Source: Melanocharis versteri | Lineage: Eukaryota; Chordata; Aves; Passeriformes; Melanocharitidae | DNA length: 64,000 nucleotides | NCBI GenBank assembly: GCA_013397845.1 | Contig: VZTG01007409.1 | Coordinates: forward strand, 512,339-576,338 | Direction: 5' to 3' | Part shown: positions 59,401-64,000 of the stretch, piece by piece | Position numbering within the stretch: position 1 is the first letter of the stretch | Layout of the letters: every line of letters begins with the position of its first letter | The notes under the pieces: generated by a model | Databases searched by the model: none | Seen by the model: only the letters and a program-made list of their open reading frames with translations | Told to the model about the DNA's origin: nothing | Translations under genes and position numbers: made by a program

Positions 59401-61080
59401 TACCATTTGTATTTTGGAAACATCTAAAGACCAGCAACCGGAGTGGAGACATTTCCCCAATATTTCATGAGTCTTGGCACTGCGGATGAATTCCTCTTCC
59501 AACTACCAAGTAAAAGAGGTAAAATGACATTGGTACATCAGGGCATAACTGGTATGTTGAACTGGTAGAAAAAAATTGCATTTTACTAATGAAGGGGATA
59601 GGAGCTTGATATCTGCTTTTAGCAAAGTTGTGATATTCAATTTTTTTTTCCAAACACCATTCATAGAGTAGAGAATAATGGGGAAGATTTTATTAATTGT
59701 TGACAAATTTTTGGGGAACCAGGGATAAGACTGTACAACAAAAGTGGCAAAAAAATATTTAGAATTAATTCTAACGTGCAATGCTATACAGCAATACACG
59801 ACAACACTAGTTTGGTAAAAAATTGTGCTGCTGATGTCTGCAGGAATCTTCCAGAAGATATCAATAGCATCAGCTCAAAGTATGGCTTCTTTCAGTATAA
59901 ATTGTGGAGCTTGTTGTTGAATCCCGGCCAATGACAGAGGGAAAAGAGTGTTTTTCTTGAAGCCTCTTACTCTGTTCAGAACTTTTAAGCCAAAATAGTA
60001 AGAACTCAGAAGAAGGGTGATTTTACTTCATTAAGTAACTTCGTTTTATAAATAAAGCAGCAGCAGTTTTTGGCATTCAAGTTCCTCAAGAATACACTGA
60101 TGGGTGTGAAAACCTCAGTCTCTTTCTCTCCTGTATTTTTTGGTTATAGTTCATTGTTACCAAAATAGCTGAGTGCCTGTAGTTCTTTCCTACAATGACC
60201 CAAATTTATGCATCTTTCCTTTAGAGGCGTCTGCTAAGTCAGAATGGTGGCATGCTGATTTCTTCAGAGTTAAGTGTTAACGTTGTTGGTCATCCACGAT
60301 GAAGGCAAGAGAGCAGCCAGCACTGATTGCAAAGGAGGGTGCAAAACTAAATCTCAGTATGAGTTCGTGCTAAAGAGAGATATAGGGACAGAAACTTTTC
60401 TGTTTGAAAATTATCTAATATATACTAAAAGCAATATAAGAAATCTTACAAATAAGCGAGTTTTCAAATGCTCATCATCTCGTTGAAGTCTGTCTCTACT
60501 GAAGAGGATTTTTAATTTTTTTATCATTATTTACTCAATTTTAAATCCCTTTTAAAAAGGGAGAAAAGATAACTGTCTCTTTTACACCGACATCCTCATC
60601 AGCAACTTCCAGAAAACAAAATATTTTGTGCTTTAAAAAAAAGCATTTTCATTCCAATTATTAAAACCCAGATGATTTCATTCCTTAAAAGAATGAATAG
60701 CTAAACTAGACTTCTTAATGGAAGCAGTTCATTATCTTAATTAGCAAGTTCTAAAATAAGTTTTATAAAATCAATTATCTTTTCATCTGTTAGAATGTCA
60801 GAGCATTTTACTCTGGGTTTCTGAGAAGTCTGGTAGTACTACTATGTAACCCTCCTCAAAACAGGAGTGATTTTATTTCAAAGGTTGGCATAAATGTCAT
60901 AATTACATACAGTATTTGTATGAGAAAACAAAGTAGATCAAAGAGGGTGACAGAGAAGAGACAAACAGCCACAGCAACAGAGATTTCATGCTTAGAAAAG
61001 GAGCCAAAATAAACTATATTTGATCTCTGTTAACACTGTTATAATTTCACCACGAATAATCTCTGGCTCTTGTGTATTAC
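56431..61080. other. Non-coding stretch, no supported gene
   Basis: No recognised gene or transposon. 57780-57930 is AT-rich, without simple repeats, and has the look of a conserved non-coding element; this cannot be tested from one sequence. A minus-strand frame at 59503-59799 follows a good acceptor-like tract but its phase does not fit the exons to its right. Confidence 0.45.
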
Positions 61081-61245
61081 TTCTAATCCTCCTCAGGTAC
61101 CGGGCTGTCTGTAAAAGCCACTTCTGTCTGGTGCTGTCATCATTCTGTTCTGCTGCTGCAGCACTGAACGTGTTGCAGGCAAATGCACTCTTGATCTCTC
61201 TGAGGATAATTTTAGTCATGTCTAAGTTGGCAGGGCATGAGTGAA
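61081..61245 (-). CDS. Candidate internal coding exon, unknown gene
   Basis: On the minus strand a pyrimidine-rich tract ending gtttcttattcatctgttctag abuts an open segment of 165 nt that ends before a gtaata donor. It starts with 2 nt of a split codon and ends with 1 nt, so it is a symmetric phase-1 exon that could be skipped without a frameshift. The roughly 54 codons are rich in charged and small residues (for example SAAAAEQNDDSTRQKWLLQ) and include TARYLRRIR. This is unlike the Phe/Ser/Leu-rich frames that AT-rich DNA throws up elsewhere here. The open frame continues to 60992, so an alternative donor or a terminal exon is possible. No domain is recognised. Its incoming phase fits the outgoing phase of the candidate exon at 62049-62196. 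Chance is a real alternative, since many frames of 60-100 codons occur in this window. Confidence 0.28.
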
Positions 61246-62048
61246 CTAGAACAGATGAATAAGAAACTGCGAGTGACTGGACATAATTGACTATGGAATT
61301 TTCCACATCAACAAGCAGAGAACAAAAAAAAAGTAGCCAAAATCTGACTATATCCCAAAGTTACAAATACTGACATTTTGAGAAGTGATCTGCACAGGAT
61401 TGCATCATTATGTTATTATATTTTTTCTCCTTATTTTCTGATCAAGCCTATTAGAAGAGGCTTCTTGACTGTTAGGTGGGGTTGGTGTTTTTTTCAATTT
61501 ATTTATGGAAAGATATTTTTACAGGCTAACCCAGTTAAGCTTGACAGCTTGTTTACAATAGGGCCCAGAAGACACATTACTCTATGCACAACAATATAAA
61601 TATACATTTGAGATGCACACTTATGCTCATAATATTTGTTAAACTTCTGAATTGCACAGTGATAAGCTATCCAGAATGATCTAACTCTATTTAAATATCA
61701 TGAAGGTAGAGAGATTGTTTAGCTTGCTAAGATGAGAATGACACATTATCATAATAAGCATTTAGTGTTCTAGAAAAATTACATAACATAGTCACTTTCT
61801 TAAAAGTTAATAACAACCTGATACAAGAGGTTTAAACTTCAACACAAAGTCAGAACAGTGTTTTATCTCTGTTTGCATATTTTCAATTTAGACATCCAGA
61901 CTGCCTCGAGCTGAAATTAAGTTAGGCAATTGGCCTTTTCCTTACCTGAACCTATATCTTTACCTTATAGATTAGTGCGAACAAATAGGAATGGATTTAG
62001 AGAGCAAAGCAATTTTTGCTGAGAACCTGAAATTCACTTCATATTCAC
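61246..62048. other. Interval between candidate exons
   Basis: AT-rich sequence without recognised features. It would be an intron of about 800 bp if the two flanking minus-strand candidate exons are real. Confidence 0.3.
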
Positions 62049-62196
62049 CATGGGAAAGGGGCTTGCATTGGTCCGGGGATGTACAATACAAGAGCTGCTC
62101 TGGTTTTCTTCCCTCAGGAAGAATCTCATGCGTATACACCATGGCTGCTTTGAGATATGGATCTAACCACTTGGAAATCACTCCAAAAGAGTTCCC
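62049..62196 (-). CDS. Candidate internal coding exon, unknown gene
   Basis: On the minus strand the acceptor tract cagcccttttgccacactcag precedes an open segment of 148 nt that starts in phase 0 and ends with one base of a split codon before a gtgaat donor. The frame reads, in part, GNSFGVISKWLDPYLKAAM and then EILPEGRKPEQLLYCTSP: balanced composition with several Trp, Tyr, Pro and Gly and no low complexity. Joining it to the next candidate (61245 downward, which begins with two bases) keeps the frame open across the junction. The open frame as a whole spans 62250-61972. A stronger-looking donor (aag|gtaaag) lies after the in-frame stop. No domain is recognised, so chance or a decayed pseudogene remains possible. 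Confidence 0.28.
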
Positions 62197-62250
62197 CTGA
62201 GTGTGGCAAAAGGGCTGACAGAAACTAGGACTCAGAGTAATTAATGACAT

Positions 62251-63904
62251 CTTTCAGTAAAATTATACTCCCAAATCCAAAAAGAGTCAATACAGACAAA
62301 TAAAGGCTCAGACGGTCTGCTCTCCATCTGGAAGCTCAGGAGAGATCTGAAAGCAGCATTTTGTATTTTCTTATGCCAAATCAAGATGTTCTTTAAAAAA
62401 ATTAAAACTATAGGTATTTGTTAATATTTTGTTTTCAATTTCTTCATTTAAAGGCTGCAGTGTGTTTTCACAGGTGAATTATTAATCTGCTGTCCCATTT
62501 AGGGTATTAACACCGTGAAGCACTAAGACACTCAGTAGCAGCTGCAAAATGCATTGCTCAGCCTTGTTTGCTACTGCCTTAGAATACAGCAGTAGAGAAA
62601 ATATCTCAAAGTTTGTTCTGTAATTAAAAAAGGATTGTCCATTGCCAGAACACAGAGCTATGCTGGAAGTTCATTTTTCTCCATCTGTGCAGCATGAAAC
62701 TTTAATTGTGAAACAGCTTTAAAAGTCCTGTGGCATAACCTGAAAGGAAATGAGCTAAAGTGTGGGATGGAGAGCATTTACACATAACTTTAGAATCTGC
62801 CCCTAGCCTCCAAGAACGATGGCTGCATTAGAGAGCATAGGTTAGAACAAGCTGCTACTCAGTCCTCCTCATATTTCCTAATCAAACTCCAGTCCTCACT
62901 TCTTTTCAGAAGAATATGCCTCTTTCCAAACTACTGGATAGTGCTTCAGCTATTCGTATTGCTGCTTAGTTCCCTTTATCTTCAGGAATGACTGATGTTT
63001 AATATAATGAAACAAAACAATTCCAAGGGATTTGTTTTGGGGGTCAAGTGCTCAGTGCACAGCTACTCCACCTATTTCATCACAGTTTGCAGTCCTCTCT
63101 TTGTGTTCACTTTCTGCCAATATTTATGGATTTAATGCATCCAGGCAAAAATATATCAAACAATAGACTTGCATGGTACTTACCTGAATATTCATGGAAG
63201 AGGAATTTGAGGGTAGCACAGCTTTGAAATTCAGAGCTTTACATACTCATTCTGTCAGGAAAAAAATATTATGTTGAATCACAATGGATTCAGGCTTCAA
63301 TTCAAAAAACACTCAGTACTCGGGTGCACAACCAGCTGGCTTGGTGTGTCCAGGGAGTACCTCTAGAGGCTCCTGACCTGCACACCTCTGTGGAGGCACT
63401 CCAGAGGGCTCCCACATTTCCACAAGGTGCTGGAGCTCTGTACACACACACTTGTCAGCACCCACAACCAATTGCAGGGTGTCTTGCGCCATGTTGAGGC
63501 TCTCTTTACTTCGGGATGGAAAGCAGGTTTGGAGTTCCACATTGCCACAGCCCACCTGCTTTCTGTCCTAAAACGGTGCCTTTTCAGGGAGCACTCAGCT
63601 GTCGCTGCAGAGCACCGAGCTCTGTTGTAGGCACGAACTGCAAGCAACCAGATTTGCACAGGATATTGCGCATGATTTTTCTAGCCACAGGTTTGGTTGT
63701 CGCTAAACAATCAGCACCAAAAGAATCCCTGGTTATCTTGTATCACAAGAACATTCTTGGTGATGAGTTCATAGTGTTTAAAAGTTCATTAGAAAATTCA
63801 CTGAATAATTAAGGAAATAGTGATCTCTTTGTGGCTATTTCATGAGCAGAAAGAAAGGTTAAATTCATGGGATAAATTATTCATTGTGAGTTATTCACTC
63901 AGCT
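62251..63904. other. Mostly non-coding, with a weak minus-strand exon candidate at 63.3-63.5 kb
   Basis: 62251-63300 shows nothing recognisable. 63300-63660 is GC-richer than its surroundings, with overlapping frames on both strands. The minus frame 63555-63313 (starting at GTG, so no real initiator) contains SLNMAQDTLQLVVGADKC and ELQHLVEMWEPSG and could leave at a gag|gtactc donor in phase 0, which would fit the 62196 acceptor. Its own acceptor is poor. It could equally be part of an unrecognised repeat. Confidence 0.3.
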
Positions 63905-63968
63905 TTAATAGTTTGTAATTCTGTAAAGAGCTTTGCTTAAGAAATGCGCTATATAAATCAATCAATAG
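63905..63968 (+). mobile_element. L2/MIR-type 3'-end fragment
   Basis: ctgtaaagagctttgcttaa followed by gaaatgcgctatataaatca matches the common vertebrate SINE/LINE tail 'tgtaaagcgctttg...ggcgctatataaatgcaa'. Only about 60 bp remain. The window ends just after it. Confidence 0.55.
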
Positions 63969-64000
63969 CCCTAATAATATGCAAGAAAGATTTTCCCTTT

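Noticed and set aside
59503..59799. Minus-strand frame after a good acceptor-like tract (ttttgttgtacag)
   Set aside because: Its open phase does not fit the outgoing phase of the candidate exon at 61081. An A9 tract interrupts the region and no good donor follows.
60549..60563. Inverted repeat ccctttt/aaaaaggg
   Set aside because: Short, A/T-dominated, and expected by chance in this composition.
1..64000. CRISPR arrays, prokaryotic operons, rRNA, phage or defence systems
   Set aside because: No regularly spaced direct repeats, no long coding density, no ribosomal RNA signature. Transposon types show vertebrate nuclear DNA.

Overview
The window looks like about 64 kb of AT-rich vertebrate nuclear DNA, most likely from a bird and probably a songbird. 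Two observations support this. There are several 5'-truncated CR1 LINE copies of the avian kind, with the characteristic 3' end reading tttgggttggaag and atcatctagtccaac on the antisense strand. There is also a 1.2-kb solo LTR whose sequence resembles, from memory, an ERVL-type LTR family common in passerines. Nothing suggests a bacterial, phage or organellar source: there are no operons, no long open reading frames, no CRISPR array and no rRNA.

No established gene can be identified. The open reading frames are short, scattered over both strands, and mostly what AT-rich or pyrimidine-rich non-coding DNA gives by chance. The longest fall in transposon relics or in low-complexity CT-rich DNA. 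The window is best read as intergenic DNA or the inside of large introns. The one place where I would look for a real gene is the right end, on the minus strand. Two candidate exons (62049-62196 and 61081-61245) each have an open frame, a pyrimidine-rich acceptor and a GT donor, and their splice phases fit each other. A weaker candidate lies near 63.3-63.5 kb. I do not recognise the encoded protein.

Layout. 0-3 kb: featureless AT-rich DNA with one perfect AT hairpin. 3.06-3.18 kb: a very old CR1 scrap. 3.2-6.8 kb: non-coding, with a GC-richer patch (4.54-4.9 kb), an (AT)n run and a T19 tract. 6.83-7.19 kb: an old CR1. 7.2-19.7 kb: non-coding, with a CT-rich tract at 11.2-11.56 kb, a hairpin at 14.65 kb and a 25-bp tandem duplication at 15.9 kb. 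19.76-19.86 kb: a CR1 3'-end stub. 20.95-22.15 kb: the solo LTR with an intact 5-bp target-site duplication and a 40-bp tandem array. 22.2-29.4 kb: non-coding, with small duplications and an ancient tRNA-derived SINE with an L2-type tail (26.4 kb). 29.44-30.26 kb: the longest and best preserved CR1 copy. 30.3-40.1 kb: non-coding, with a (TC)n run, an A+C tract that has G-quadruplex potential on the minus strand, and an (AATAG)12 microsatellite. 40.1-40.86 kb: a possible L2 relic. 41-52 kb: non-coding. 52.02-52.39 kb: a CR1 on the plus strand. 54.3-56.4 kb: CT-rich DNA ending in a clear L2-type 3' tail. 56.4-61 kb: non-coding. 61-63.7 kb: the candidate exons. 63.9 kb: another L2/MIR-type tail.

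Mobile-element load is low, a few percent recognisable by eye. This argues against a bird W chromosome and for an autosome or the Z. All family assignments rest on remembered consensus patterns and were not checked against a database.
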